From Candidatus Rifleibacteriota bacterium (GTDB lineage Bacteria > Riflebacteria > Ozemobacteria > Ozemobacterales > Ozemobacteraceae): a DNA stretch of 58,568 nt. Below the pieces are notes generated by a model, which made no database searches, was not told the origin of the DNA, and worked only from the letters and a program-made list of their open reading frames with translations. Positions 32,831-41,136 of the stretch are shown here, in pieces; position 1 is the stretch's first letter, and each line of letters opens with the position of its first letter. The position numbers and the translations under genes are program-made. The stretch is taken from assembly GCA_029565415.1 (NCBI GenBank), contig JAKQOH010000109.1, positions 1-58,568 of the forward strand, in the 5' to 3' direction.

Positions 32831-33736
32831 ATGGCCGGTATCCTGGTGTGCGGATTGACGAATCTCGAGACGACGGTGCGCGTGGATGGATTTCCGGTGG
32901 GCTACTTCCCGGTCAGGTATGTCGAAAACGGCGTCCGGGCCACGGCCTCGGGGGTCGGATTCAATGTCTCACGGGCGCTTACGCATCTCGGAAACGAGGT
33001 GAGCTTCCTCTCCATCGTCGGCGATGACGCTGCCGGTGCCGTCTGTCGCGCCGCGATTCGGGCGGCGGGTATCGACGATGCCAATCTCCTCGACATCCCC
33101 GGCGGAACCGCTCATTCGGCAATCCTGTACGATCCCGACGGCCGGCGCCAGATTCATCTCGATCTCCGGAAGATGCAGGAGTCGGCGTATCCGGCGGCGC
33201 GATTCGCGGCGGCGGTGCGCGATGCCGGGCTGGCCGTGCTGTGCAACATCAACTTCGCCCGCCCGCTGCTGACCGAGGCGCGACGGCTCGGCAAGCTCAT
33301 CGCCACCGATCTCCATGCGCTCGCCTCACTCGACGATGCGTATAACCGCGACTGGCTCGAGCACGCCGATATCGTATTCCTCAGCCATGAACATCTGCCC
33401 TGCGAGCCTGAAGAGTTCGGTGGGGAGCTGCTCGCCCGGTTCCCGGCCCGTATCGCGGTGATCGGCCTGGGAAGCGACGGCGCGCTGCTTCTCGAACGCG
33501 GCGCGCCGCCCCGGCGGTTCCCGGCCGTCACGCCCCGGCCGACGGTGAACACGATCGGCGCCGGTGATGCCCTCTTCGCCTGCTTCCTCGACGGCTGGCT
33601 CCGCTTCGGCGATGCTTCGAAGGCTCTCCGGCGCGCCGTCTTCTACGCCGGCTGGAAGATCGGCGGAAACGGCGGTGCCGACGGACTTCTATCCGCCGCC
33701 GACCTCGACGCACGCGGCCGCGAAGGCGGATTTTGA
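32831..33736 (+). CDS. PfkB family carbohydrate kinase
   Basis: 301 residues of the ribokinase/PfkB fold. The N-terminal substrate side reads GILVCGLTNLETTVRV and ASGVGFNVSRALTHLGNEVS (the usual G-G-x-N-A region), and the C-terminal signature is NTIGAGDALFACFLDG with catalytic base D246 and its anion hole. It phosphorylates a sugar or sugar-like alcohol using ATP; substrate cannot be named from sequence alone. AGGGGAG lies 5 nt before ATG 32831; an upstream ATG at 32786 adds a charged non-homologous stretch and is rejected. An ACATCCC-N6-GGGATGT hairpin (33771-33790) follows. Confidence 0.85.
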   Translation: MAGILVCGLTNLETTVRVDGFPVGYFPVRYVENGVRATASGVGFNVSRALTHLGNEVSFLSIVGDDAAGAVCRAAIRAAGIDDANLLDIPGGTAHSAILYDPDGRRQIHLDLRKMQESAYPAARFAAAVRDAGLAVLCNINFARPLLTEARRLGKLIATDLHALASLDDAYNRDWLEHADIVFLSHEHLPCEPEEFGGELLARFPARIAVIGLGSDGALLLERGAPPRRFPAVTPRPTVNTIGAGDALFACFLDGWLRFGDASKALRRAVFYAGWKIGGNGGADGLLSAADLDARGREGGF

Positions 33737-33770
33737 CACGGACGGCTCGCGGGCGCTATCCTGCGAAGAA

Positions 33771-33790
33771 CGACATCCCGATCCCGGGAT
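33771..33790 (+). terminator. Weak hairpin after the PfkB gene
   Basis: ACATCCC and GGGATGT pair around GATCCC, 34 bases after the stop. No U-tract follows, so it may be a weak terminator or an operator for the next gene. The rest of 33737-33868 is AT-rich near 33808-33850. Confidence 0.35.
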
Positions 33791-33868
33791 GTGACTGTGG
33801 TAACAAGGCACATCATATATAAATAGAGTTATAAAGATGTCTATTGAGGAACGGAATGGGAGGATGAG

Positions 33869-34594
33869 ATGCACGAACATATCGGCGAAGCGTTTCAGGA
33901 GCTGACCAAATACCGGCGGGAAGCCATGCAGAGCCGGTTCGATCCGTCGGCACGGCCGGCCCCCTTCAAGGAATACCCGGACAAGCCGGTCATCCAGCTT
34001 CCCGAGCCCGCAACCGTCAAACCTGCCTCGCTGCGCCAGGCGCTCGGCCGGCGGTGCAGCGTCCGGGCCTACGAGGCCAAGCCTCTCTCGCTCGATCGGC
34101 TCTCCTTCCTGCTCTGGGCGGCGGGCGGCCCCCGGTGCCGGGAAAGCGGCCTTCTCAAGCGCACCGTGCCTTCCGCCGGCGGGCTGTACCCGATCGAGAC
34201 CTACCTCGTCGTGAACACCGTCGACGGACTGGAACCCGGGATCTACCACTACGCGGTGCGAACCCATGCCCTCGAGCGCATCGTCGACGGCAAGCGTGGC
34301 GATGCCCTGGCCCACGCAGCCCTCGAACAGAGCCAGTGCCGCACGGCCGCCGTCGTCTTCGTCTGGTCGGCCGTTTTCGGCCGCACCATGTGGAAATACG
34401 GTCAGCGCGGCATGCGGTATGTCTACCTCGATGCGGGGCATATCGCGCACGCCGTGGCCCTTTCCGCGGCATCTCTCGGCTTCGGAACCTGCCAGATGGC
34501 CGCCCTCTTCGATGACGAGGTGAATGCTCTGCTCGGCCTCGACGGGCAGGCCGAAAGCGTCATCTACATGACCTCGGTCGGACGGCCTGTCTGA
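33869..34594 (+). CDS. SagB/ThcOx-type nitroreductase-fold oxidoreductase
   Basis: 241 residues, a standalone SagB-type dehydrogenase: SLRQALGRRCSVRAYEAKPL (FMN phosphate contacts), FLLWAAGGP, TVPSAGGLYPIETYLVVN, GIYHYAVRTHALE, YVYLDAGHIAHAVALSAASL and LGFGTCQMAALFDDEVN. Members use FMN to oxidise azolines in peptide modification, but many standalone copies have unknown substrates; no cyclodehydratase or precursor peptide was seen next to it. GGGAGG lies 5 nt before ATG 33869. It converges on the GIY-YIG gene 21 bp away. Confidence 0.85.
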   Translation: MHEHIGEAFQELTKYRREAMQSRFDPSARPAPFKEYPDKPVIQLPEPATVKPASLRQALGRRCSVRAYEAKPLSLDRLSFLLWAAGGPRCRESGLLKRTVPSAGGLYPIETYLVVNTVDGLEPGIYHYAVRTHALERIVDGKRGDALAHAALEQSQCRTAAVVFVWSAVFGRTMWKYGQRGMRYVYLDAGHIAHAVALSAASLGFGTCQMAALFDDEVNALLGLDGQAESVIYMTSVGRPV

Positions 34595-34615
34595 AGTCTT
34601 GCCGGAAAAAGCCGC

Positions 34616-34990
34616 TCAGCCTTTTCCCGATGTCTCTGAGCCGTTGTAGCCGCGTTCTCCGTAAGGACGCAGCTCGGCCAGCCACTTCTTTTCGAGCTCC
34701 CTGACGGTATCCGCCCAGGCGGTCCGGTCGATCGCATCGGCATCGATCGTCTCGAGAATCTCGAAAACGAAGGCATCCGTTCCGCTCTTCGCAAGATCGG
34801 CTTTCAGCAGCTCGTTGTGATGGCAGAAAAACTCGAGCTTGTGGGAAAAGCTGTTGGCGGCGCCGGCCAGGTTCATGCTGCTCCCGATCATGATCCGCCC
34901 GTTCGTCGTGTTGAGAAGGCGAAACACGCCCATCGACGGAATCGCTTCCTTTGCGGCTCTTTTCAGTTCCTTGCGTCGTGTGGTGTCCAT
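34616..34990 (-). CDS. GIY-YIG nuclease-fold protein
   Basis: 124 residues. The region MGVFRLLNTTNGRIMIGSSM corresponds to the GIY-YIG core (with GVF and IMIG in place of the two motifs), followed by FSHKLEFFCHHNELLKADL and TDAFVFEILETID, as in the short GIY-YIG family proteins of about 110-130 residues. These are usually single-domain and of unknown biological target. The family identification is by pattern; nuclease activity is not certain because the first motif is altered. AAGGA lies about 10 nt before ATG 34990. Confidence 0.72.
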   Translation of the reverse strand: MDTTRRKELKRAAKEAIPSMGVFRLLNTTNGRIMIGSSMNLAGAANSFSHKLEFFCHHNELLKADLAKSGTDAFVFEILETIDADAIDRTAWADTVRELEKKWLAELRPYGERGYNGSETSGKG

Positions 34991-35027
34991 CTGCCGTTCA
35001 TCCTTTCGTCACGCCCGATCGGGCGGT

Positions 35028-35795
35028 TCAGCGAAGCTTGATCCAGTAGGAGCTGCCATCCGGTTTGCGCTCGAGAAAACCATACTCGATCATATTCCGG
35101 CGCAGCATCGCGTAATCGTGATAGAACCGTTCGAGAATCCCGTTGACCTGTTTCTCGGTGTAGGTACGGTCGCCATCGAAGAAGGTGATCAGGTGGCGCA
35201 GGATCGCGATGCGCCGCTTCTCTTTGATGGGAAGTGTCTTGAGCGGCCCTTCGAGCCCCTGAGGGAAGTAGGCCGCGAGAATCGCGTCGTTCTCCTGTTG
35301 CGTGATCGCGAACCGCTCGTCGACCTGGCGCGCCGTCCGTGGAATCTCGACGAAATCACTCTTCGACTGGATCTTCTCCTCGAGCAGTTCCATGATTCCC
35401 AGCAGGATCTTCGCCTGCTTCTGTCGCTCGCGCAGTTGGAAACGGTGGTTCCGGATCGTCGAGGTGCTGCCCGTTCCCAGCGCTGCCGCCGCCTCTCCAT
35501 CCGACCGGCCCGCATGGAACAGCTCCAGCAGCTTCTTCTGGTGGTCGGTCAGTCCCGTCAGCTTCCGGTCGAGCGAGAGCAGGAACGTGAAGACCGGGCC
35601 GTGCGCTTCCGCGATATGCCGTTCGACCGCCTTCCGCGCCTCATACAGGATTTCCCCGATGCGGTGAATGACCCCGTCCTCGAACGCTTTGCCGCAGATC
35701 AGGCAAACGTACGTTCCCGTGTCGGGCAGCCGCCTGAACCCGCGTTTCATCTCCTCGAGCGAGGATTTCCAAAACAACTCCGAAAGGTCAGCCAT
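35028..35795 (-). CDS. DUF2087 domain transcriptional regulator
   Basis: 255 residues. The N-terminal part has a CLICGKAF...H-x-H-like segment (YVCLICGKAFEDGVIH, VERHIAEAHG) that may bind metal. A middle helix-turn-helix (LTDHQKKLLELFHAGRSDGE, AAAALGTGSTSTIRNHRFQL) resembles LuxR-type DNA-binding helices. The C-terminus is DUF2087 (PF09860): LPIKEKRRIAILRHLITFF, YTEKQVNGILERFYHDYAML and YGFLERKPDGSSYW. It is likely a DNA-binding regulator. GGAG lies 6 nt before ATG 35795, and a promoter with several ATTGT/ACAAT half-sites is just upstream, suggesting autoregulation. Confidence 0.8.
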   Translation of the reverse strand: MADLSELFWKSSLEEMKRGFRRLPDTGTYVCLICGKAFEDGVIHRIGEILYEARKAVERHIAEAHGPVFTFLLSLDRKLTGLTDHQKKLLELFHAGRSDGEAAAALGTGSTSTIRNHRFQLRERQKQAKILLGIMELLEEKIQSKSDFVEIPRTARQVDERFAITQQENDAILAAYFPQGLEGPLKTLPIKEKRRIAILRHLITFFDGDRTYTEKQVNGILERFYHDYAMLRRNMIEYGFLERKPDGSSYWIKLR

Positions 35796-35817
35796 CTGTA
35801 GCTCCTGTGTGTTTATT

Positions 35818-35858
35818 ATTGTCATAAACAATATAACAAATTGTCTATGAAAAAGCAA
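35818..35858 (-). promoter_or_regulatory. Promoter with ATTGT/ACAAT half-site array
   Basis: On the minus strand TTGCTT (35853-35858) and TATATT (35830-35835) are 17 bases apart. Half-sites ATTGT (35818-35822), ACAAT (35828-35832) and ATTGT (35840-35844) make two overlapping dyads with spacers of 5 and 7 bases across the -10 and start region of the DUF2087 gene. Confidence 0.5.
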
Positions 35859-35912
35859 GATGCGCGACCGGGCGCACAACGAGCGAGTGCCCTGCAATAC
35901 AGAAGTCTTAGA

Positions 35913-35947
35913 TTCTGCCTCGGTGCCTCGGTGTCTCTGTGGTTCGG
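35913..35947. repeat. CACAGAG-type dispersed repeat unit
   Basis: Read on the minus strand this is cacagagacaccgaggcacc..., the same kind of unit as at 2708-3000. It is the only recognisable thing in the 320-bp gap before the pilin operon apart from the DUF2087 promoter. Confidence 0.5.
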
Positions 35948-36115
35948 TGGTGATGGAGTCGCCGGTGGCCTCCGGAGAGGGGGTGGTGGCCGGGCCGCTT
36001 GCCGGAGCTGTGGCAGGGGGGAGGAGGCTGTGGTAAACTTGGTTCATGCGGTTCCATCCATCGCGATGCGATCGAGAGGGGCGTCTTGGGAACGGGCATG
36101 AGAACGGGAGGAACG

Positions 36116-36592
36116 GTGCGGATCACGACGGGAAGGCGGGCGTTCACGCTGCCCGAGATTCTGATCACGATCCTGCTGATCTCGATCCTGTTCTCGCTCG
36201 GCATCGTCTTTTCGATGGGCATGCGCCAGTCGCGGAAAGTCCGCGATTACGAGACGGCGATCGGGCTTGCCCAGCAGGCGGTCGATGCCCTGCGGGCCGT
36301 CCCCTTCAACACGCTCGACGACGAGGATGCCGGCGATTTCAGCGCCGAAACCGATTTCAACACGTCGGGAAGCCCGGCCAGCGGCTCGGCCGACCTGTTC
36401 GAGCCGACGTTCAAGGCGGGAGGCAGCGTCTACGAGCGCAAGGTGGAGATCACCGGCGCCCCGGCCCCCGGCGGACCCCTGGGAACGCCCCTCAAGATCA
36501 AGTTCCTGAAAGTCTCGGTGAAATGGAAAACCCCCGATGGCGACGAGCCCGAGCCCTACGTCATCTCGACCGCGATCGCGGATCTGAACTGA
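36116..36592 (+). CDS. Type IV pilin-like minor pseudopilin (PilV/GspI-like)
   Basis: 158 residues. A short basic leader MRITTGRRA precedes the prepilin motif FTLPEILITILLISILFSLG, with Glu at mature position 5 and a hydrophobic helix; the residue before the cut is Ala rather than the usual Gly. The rest is a small globular domain (AIGLAQQAVDALRAVPFNTL, YERKVEITGAP, FLKVSVKWKTPDG). It would be cleaved by a prepilin peptidase and inserted into a pilus or type II secretion tip. GTG 36116 is preferred because GGAGG lies 4 nt before it; ATG 36098 has none. First gene of a three-gene operon. Confidence 0.83.
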   Translation: MRITTGRRAFTLPEILITILLISILFSLGIVFSMGMRQSRKVRDYETAIGLAQQAVDALRAVPFNTLDDEDAGDFSAETDFNTSGSPASGSADLFEPTFKAGGSVYERKVEITGAPAPGGPLGTPLKIKFLKVSVKWKTPDGDEPEPYVISTAIADLN

Positions 36593-36599
36593 GCCGGCC

Positions 36600-37343
36600 A
36601 TGCGCATGAAACGAAAACCCGCATCCGTCGGCTTCACGTTCGTGGAGCTGCTGATCGTCCTGTTCCTCGTGACCCTGATCGTGTTCGCCGCGTACAAGGT
36701 GTTCTTCCAGCAGACGCGCATGGTGCGCCAGTCGCTCGAAGAGATCAAGGTGAACGATGATTTCCGCAAGATTCTCGCCTTCATGGGCAACGATATCCGG
36801 GAATCGACGCGCATCGAGGAGCCGGCCCCGGTCCGGATCGAGGACGCGCGCAGCCTCGCCACGAAGCCGGGGCTGCTGTTGCGGATCGCCAAGGAAGAAC
36901 AGGATCCCACGCTGGAGCGCGAAGACAGCCTCGGCCAGATTGCCGTCCGGCGCACGATCGCCTACGAACTCGAGGACAATCCCAACCCGCAGGAGCCCTC
37001 GATTCCGCGGTACCGCCTCGTCCGGATCGAAACGATCGACGAGCACGGCGGCGGCCGGCCGGGTGACTCGGCCTCGCAGCGCCACGTGATCTGCGACGAT
37101 GTTCGCGACCTCGTCGTGTTCCGGACGATCAGGAAGCCGCTTCCCCCCCGGAACGTCGATGCCCTGGGCGACCGGCTGCTCCAGCCGCAGCCCGCCTCGA
37201 TCTCGGGCACCGGCAACGACGTGGTGCATCTGCGCGTCACGCTCGAACGTCTCCGGACCGGCGGCGAGCGGGGGGAGGTCTACCGGTTCCCGATGCAGAC
37301 CTGTTTCTACAAGCGCGGCAAGGAGATATGGAAGCATCCATGA
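36600..37343 (+). CDS. Type IV pilin-like minor pseudopilin (PilW/GspJ-like)
   Basis: 247 residues. After a basic leader (MRMKRKPASVG) comes a canonical prepilin site G|FTFVELLIVLFLVTLIVFAA with Glu at position 5. The C-terminal domain (NDDFRKILAFMGNDIRESTR, DDVRDLVVFRTIRKPL, GTGNDVVHLRVTLERLR) fits PilW/GspJ proteins, which form part of the pilus-tip initiation complex. ATG 36606 is an alternative start. It follows the first pseudopilin gene by 7 bp, and its stop overlaps the next start (ATGA at 37340-37343). Confidence 0.83.
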   Translation: MRMKRKPASVGFTFVELLIVLFLVTLIVFAAYKVFFQQTRMVRQSLEEIKVNDDFRKILAFMGNDIRESTRIEEPAPVRIEDARSLATKPGLLLRIAKEEQDPTLEREDSLGQIAVRRTIAYELEDNPNPQEPSIPRYRLVRIETIDEHGGGRPGDSASQRHVICDDVRDLVVFRTIRKPLPPRNVDALGDRLLQPQPASISGTGNDVVHLRVTLERLRTGGERGEVYRFPMQTCFYKRGKEIWKHP

Positions 37344-39637
37344 ACGCAACATCCCGGAGGGGCTCGGGGCTGCTGATCGTCGTCGTGCTGATGGTGCTGA
37401 TGGCGCTGTTCTTCGTCACCATCGGCCGCCTGCGCTCGGGGGCCGAGACGCTCCGGTCGAAATCCGCGCGGGACTACGTCGCCACGACGATCGCCGAAGC
37501 GGGTCTCAACTGCATGATCGCCGAGCTGAACTACAACCGCACGGCCTATACGCACTGGTATTTCGACGGGAAGAAGAAATTCGAGAATCCCGATGCGTGG
37601 CAGTCCCCCGTGAAGTCCAAGCCCAGCAACATCGGCACCATCGGCGAGCTCGGCATCGATGGTGTGAAGACCGGCGTGTACACCGGTCGCTCCGCGCTGG
37701 GCGAGTTCAAGGTGAAGTGCGCGCCGTTCCGCGGCGCCAAGGGCTTCCGCGACACCGACACGCTCAAGGAACAGAGCATCTACGTCGCCTACGATGTCGT
37801 GGCCCGCGCGGGTGCCGATTCCAAAGCCGACAACAACTCGTACCGCCGCATCACCGGCCTCATCGAACGCCGCTTCCCGACCGCCGAGCACGTGCTGTTC
37901 GACGGCGAGATGCTCGACACCGCGTTCGGCCCCTACAACGACGCCCCCAACGTCCTGAAGCGGGGCCGTCTCTACGGCTACCAGTGGCTCGTGCTGAACA
38001 CGACGGGCGGCGCCGATCGGGGAAGTATACTAGACGAAATAGAAAAGGTCGAGACGCCCGGCATGATCCGGGCGATCATCCCGACCGATGTCACGTTCAT
38101 TGACAAGAAAAAGGCCGTGATCGACCGCACCAACGACTCGATGGCGTTCGCGAAGTTCAAGGCGCACGACGGGTTCCTGCTCGACGGGGCTCACGGAGCC
38201 CATCCGATCAAGCTTTCCCACCTCCAGATGGAGCGCCTCAGGGAGACCGCGGCCGGCCTCAAGTCCGGCGGTCTCGTCGTCGACGAGAAGACGTTCCCGG
38301 TCAGCGCCTGGAAGAACCCCTACGACAAGAGCTCGACCTACTACGATGTCGATTTCGGCGAATACAACGTCGCGCTGATCGCCTCGGGCACGAGCGATGC
38401 CAATGCGCCGCCGCCCAAGGGCTGCGACGACCCCGGGCCGCTCGCCAAAATGCGCGGCCGCGAGTACCTGATCTACTCCAAGGTGCCCCTGCGCATCTGG
38501 GGCTGCCCCGACCGGACCGTCACCATCTGCGGCGAAAAGGATATTGTGATCGGGGGCGATTTCAACCAGAACCCGGCCACCCCGCACGACTATCCGGACC
38601 TGCGCTACCAGGACTACACGACCAGGCTCAAGAACGGCAAGAACTCGCAGGGCGGCGATTTCCACAAGGTCAACGCCCTCATCATGTCGCGAGAGCGCGT
38701 TTTGATCGACATCTCCCGGCCGTCCCTGTTCGTCCGGAACGAGGCGGCGGCGGCCCTGCGCCTCGCGATCGGCCTCGCCCTGCACCCCGTGAACGCCGAA
38801 CAGGAGAAGCTGGTGCGGGAGAACTTCTGTCCGGCCGACGGCAAGCCCAAGAGCATCATCGGCGAAGGCCCGGCCGACCCGACCACCGGCGTGCCGATCG
38901 CCCTCTTCGCCGCGATCTCCTGGCTCCGCCAGAACGAGAGCGCCGACCCGTTCGGGCCGCTCGCCCAGACCCAGATGAGCGACCTGATCGCCCTGTTCAC
39001 CCCCGGCGGCAGCGATGACGGGAAGCCCCATTTCGGCATCCGCAGCGAGGATGTGCGCACCGCGCTGATCACCCAGCTCGTCGACGACTGCCGCGACGAC
39101 GGCATCCTCGATCCGTCCGAGATCAGCCAGGCCGTCGATCTGGCGATGCTCCAGTCCGCGAAGGAGGAGGCCGAAAAGCCTTCGGCCGACGCGGGCGTGA
39201 TGTCGATGATGTCGTTCCTGTTCGACGAGGCGAAGAAAAGTCCGACGGACGGCCTCTGGCCCCCCGAGATCACGATCAACGGCATGCTCGTCAGCTCGAC
39301 CCGGCGCGCCTCCCGCTGGCGGATCGGAATGGCCCTTCCCAAGGTGTTTGACGAGATCGGCAACGCCCCGGGCGGCGAGAGCGACGGGGTCGTCCAGTAT
39401 CTGAAACGCCCCCGCTTCGTCATCCAGCGGGTCTACGGCTCGGAAATCCGACTCGCGACCAACGAGCCCCGCTACTTCATCGACGGGAAATACACGGGCG
39501 ATGCCGTGCTGCGCCGCAGGCTGTGGGACACGAGTTTGTATTCCGAAGAATATATGGCTCTTGAAATGCCCGAATCCTTCAACCTGCTGACCTATGCCGA
39601 AACATCGGTTCCCAAAGAGTTTTTCGACAAGTTCTGA
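37340..39637 (+). CDS. Large PilX/GspK-like pilus-tip component
   Basis: 765 residues. The N-terminus (RRGSGLLIVVVLMVLMALFF) is a class III-like leader without the position-5 Glu, as in PilX and GspK, and is followed by the helix and ARDYVATTIAEAGLNCMIAE typical of PilX. The body is far larger than PilX (about 150-200) or GspK (about 320) and contains no recognised domain; several Cys (VKCAPF, GCDDPG, GCPDRTVTICG) could form disulphides. Coupled to the previous gene by ATGA. It may be a tip adhesin-like minor pilin. An AT-rich codon patch lies at about 38026-38047. Confidence 0.72.
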   Translation: MNATSRRGSGLLIVVVLMVLMALFFVTIGRLRSGAETLRSKSARDYVATTIAEAGLNCMIAELNYNRTAYTHWYFDGKKKFENPDAWQSPVKSKPSNIGTIGELGIDGVKTGVYTGRSALGEFKVKCAPFRGAKGFRDTDTLKEQSIYVAYDVVARAGADSKADNNSYRRITGLIERRFPTAEHVLFDGEMLDTAFGPYNDAPNVLKRGRLYGYQWLVLNTTGGADRGSILDEIEKVETPGMIRAIIPTDVTFIDKKKAVIDRTNDSMAFAKFKAHDGFLLDGAHGAHPIKLSHLQMERLRETAAGLKSGGLVVDEKTFPVSAWKNPYDKSSTYYDVDFGEYNVALIASGTSDANAPPPKGCDDPGPLAKMRGREYLIYSKVPLRIWGCPDRTVTICGEKDIVIGGDFNQNPATPHDYPDLRYQDYTTRLKNGKNSQGGDFHKVNALIMSRERVLIDISRPSLFVRNEAAAALRLAIGLALHPVNAEQEKLVRENFCPADGKPKSIIGEGPADPTTGVPIALFAAISWLRQNESADPFGPLAQTQMSDLIALFTPGGSDDGKPHFGIRSEDVRTALITQLVDDCRDDGILDPSEISQAVDLAMLQSAKEEAEKPSADAGVMSMMSFLFDEAKKSPTDGLWPPEITINGMLVSSTRRASRWRIGMALPKVFDEIGNAPGGESDGVVQYLKRPRFVIQRVYGSEIRLATNEPRYFIDGKYTGDAVLRRRLWDTSLYSEEYMALEMPESFNLLTYAETSVPKEFFDKF

Positions 39638-39649
39638 CCGGCCGCCCCG

Positions 39650-40690
39650 TCACCGGACGGTGAAGAGCCAGCCGTGCTGCGCCGTGACGCCGGTCCGCAG
39701 ATTCCGCAGGTAGATGTCGATGAACCGGTGGCCGACCGGAAGCGGGGCCTTCGGCCGTGCCTGGAGCTCCCGGGTCGCGGGATCGAACCGGAAATCCAGC
39801 GAGCCGCCGGTGACCTTGGCGTTCAGCACATACGTGTCGGGGGCGTAGTCGGCAAGCGCGGGAAGGCGGCAGCCGACGGTCGCGAGCTCTTCGAGCACCT
39901 CGCCGGGCCGCGGATGCTGGTCGGTCACCTCGACGGCGGCCATGCCGAGACGGATCAGGAACTTTTCACGCGAGTCACTGCGATACACCACCTGGCGCTT
40001 GACCCGGAACGGATCGAGGCCGGGATAGTTGCCGCCCCCGTCGACCGTCATCGCGCCCGCATATCCGGCATCCCGCGCGGCCTGTTCCGCGACATCGGTG
40101 TAGATGCCGTAGGGCCACACCATGAACAACACGGGCGCACCGATCTGCTTCTCGATCAGGTGGCGCGAGCCCGCGACCTCGTGCTCGAGCATCTTCGCAT
40201 ACGAGGGCGTGCCGTATCCCTGCGCCAGGTTCGCGTGGCTCATCGCGTGCGACTCGATCGACCAGCCCGTCTCGGCCATTTCGCGGAGTTGGTCCCAGGA
40301 GAGGGCATTGCTCGAGCCGATGAAACTCGGATAGATGCAGGCGATGCCCGTGAAGCCGAACTCCTCCATGATCGGATACGCGTAATCGTAGACCGAGGCG
40401 TAGCCGTCGTCGAACGTGATCAGGATGGGGCGGCCGGTCGGCTGGGAGCCGTCGCGCAGCAGCATGAGCAGCTCTTTCGAGGAGATGCTTCGGTAGCCCT
40501 GGGCCTTGAGGATGCCGAGCTGCTCCCGGAATGTCTCGGGGGTGATCTCGAACTGGCCCTTTGCGCCGGGCCGTACCTGATGGTAACAGAGGCCCGTGAT
40601 CGTGACGGCCGCAGCGGGAAGCCCCCCGGCAAGAACGAGGGCGATGAGGAGGAGAAGGAATGGAACGATCGGTCGGTTCTTCGCAGTCAT
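39650..40690 (-). CDS. Polysaccharide deacetylase (NodB-type, CE4)
   Basis: 346 residues. A signal peptide (IVPFLLLLIALVLAGGLPAAA) precedes a carbohydrate esterase 4 domain: LCYHQVRPG, ILITFDDGYASVYDYAYPIM (metal and catalytic Asp pair), SIESHAMSHANLA (metal H-x3-H), and FMVWPYGIYTDVAEQAA. It removes acetyl groups from an extracellular glycan such as poly-N-acetylglucosamine or peptidoglycan. A C-terminal domain of about 90 residues (TYVLNAKVTGGSLDFRF...) looks like a small beta-sandwich. ATG 40690 follows a weak GGA; ATG 40708 is possible. It converges on the pseudopilin operon with 12 bp between stops. Confidence 0.87.
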   Translation of the reverse strand: MTAKNRPIVPFLLLLIALVLAGGLPAAAVTITGLCYHQVRPGAKGQFEITPETFREQLGILKAQGYRSISSKELLMLLRDGSQPTGRPILITFDDGYASVYDYAYPIMEEFGFTGIACIYPSFIGSSNALSWDQLREMAETGWSIESHAMSHANLAQGYGTPSYAKMLEHEVAGSRHLIEKQIGAPVLFMVWPYGIYTDVAEQAARDAGYAGAMTVDGGGNYPGLDPFRVKRQVVYRSDSREKFLIRLGMAAVEVTDQHPRPGEVLEELATVGCRLPALADYAPDTYVLNAKVTGGSLDFRFDPATRELQARPKAPLPVGHRFIDIYLRNLRTGVTAQHGWLFTVR

Positions 40691-40761
40691 GATTCCAAAC
40701 TCTACCATATCCTTGGCCAGCCGCGCCGCTGTGCCGGGGATGGGCGATTCAGAACGAGAAG

Positions 40762-40806
40762 CGCATCCGCAGATGACGCTGATGGCGCAGATGAAGTGCG
40801 GATGCG
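40762..40806. repeat. Inverted-repeat element in the 517-bp gap
   Basis: CGCATCCGCA and TGCGGATGCG are perfect 10-bp arms around a 25-base core made of GATGACGCT/GATGGCGCA/GATGAAG, three imperfect 9-mers. Related words occur near 31960-31977 and 2795-2825. A CACAGAG-type fragment is at 40830-40850. The right part of this gap (40691-41207) holds the small RNA and hfq terminator. Confidence 0.5.
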
Positions 40807-40895
40807 TTCTTGAACCCGAGGGAAATTTCAACGGAGTCTCTCTGTGAAACACATCTTCTGGAATCAATCTGTGGAGGTGCCGGCGGAATCCGGGC

Positions 40896-40922
40896 AAAAA
40901 AAAAGCTGCACTTTCATGCAGC
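40896..40922 (-). terminator. Rho-independent terminator of the small RNA
   Basis: On the minus strand GCTGCA-TGAAAG-TGCAGC is followed by nine T residues (40896-40904). No minus-strand protein gene lies between this and the separate hfq terminator at 41137, so it must end a different, short transcript. Confidence 0.85.
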
Positions 40923-40979
40923 TCAATCAAGGAAAGGAATGATTGAAGACAACTGACGAATGATCGTTCAGTGCTCAAG
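40896..40979 (-). ncRNA. Sigma54-dependent small RNA next to hfq
   Basis: A transcript starting about 11 nt after the sigma54 -12 element would begin near 40979 and end in the nine-U tract at 40896, about 84 nt. It folds into three hairpins: ACTG(A)ACGA-TCAT-TCGTCAGT; TCAATCA-TTCCTTTCCT-TGATTGA, whose loop is C/U-only and complementary to AGGAAAGG-like ribosome sites; and the terminator GCTGCA-TGAAAG-TGCAGC. The long U tail and exposed C/U loop are typical of trans-acting small RNAs bound by Hfq, and hfq itself is the next gene upstream. No open frame is present. This is predicted from sequence only; targets are unknown. Confidence 0.65.
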
Positions 40980-40989
40980 AAGATATAAT

Positions 40990-41004
40990 GCAACATTCAT
41001 GCCA
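40990..41004 (-). promoter_or_regulatory. Sigma54 (-24/-12) promoter of the small RNA
   Basis: TGGCATGAATGTTGC matches the consensus TGGCACGNNNNTTGC at every fixed position except C6 to T. Upstream lie T-tracts (41034-41028 and 41077-41070 on the minus strand) and dyads TGCGT-N4-ACGCA (41124-41137) and TTGC-N9-GCAA (41053-41069), about 80-150 bp from the start, where enhancer-binding activators usually bind. Confidence 0.7.
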
Positions 41005-41136
41005 GGCCGTTTCCCGCGAAATATGCCAAAAAAATGCTCATTGGAGGCGGTGTTGCGCAGGGTCTGCAAAAAAAATCAACACCAATGCTATGGTTCTGCT
41101 CAATCCTTGATCATTGCCGGGTCTGCGTGGTGACGC

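Noticed and set aside
35841..36101. A small plus-strand frame containing RFCLGASVSLW
   Set aside because: It is a translation of a dispersed repeat unit, not a gene.
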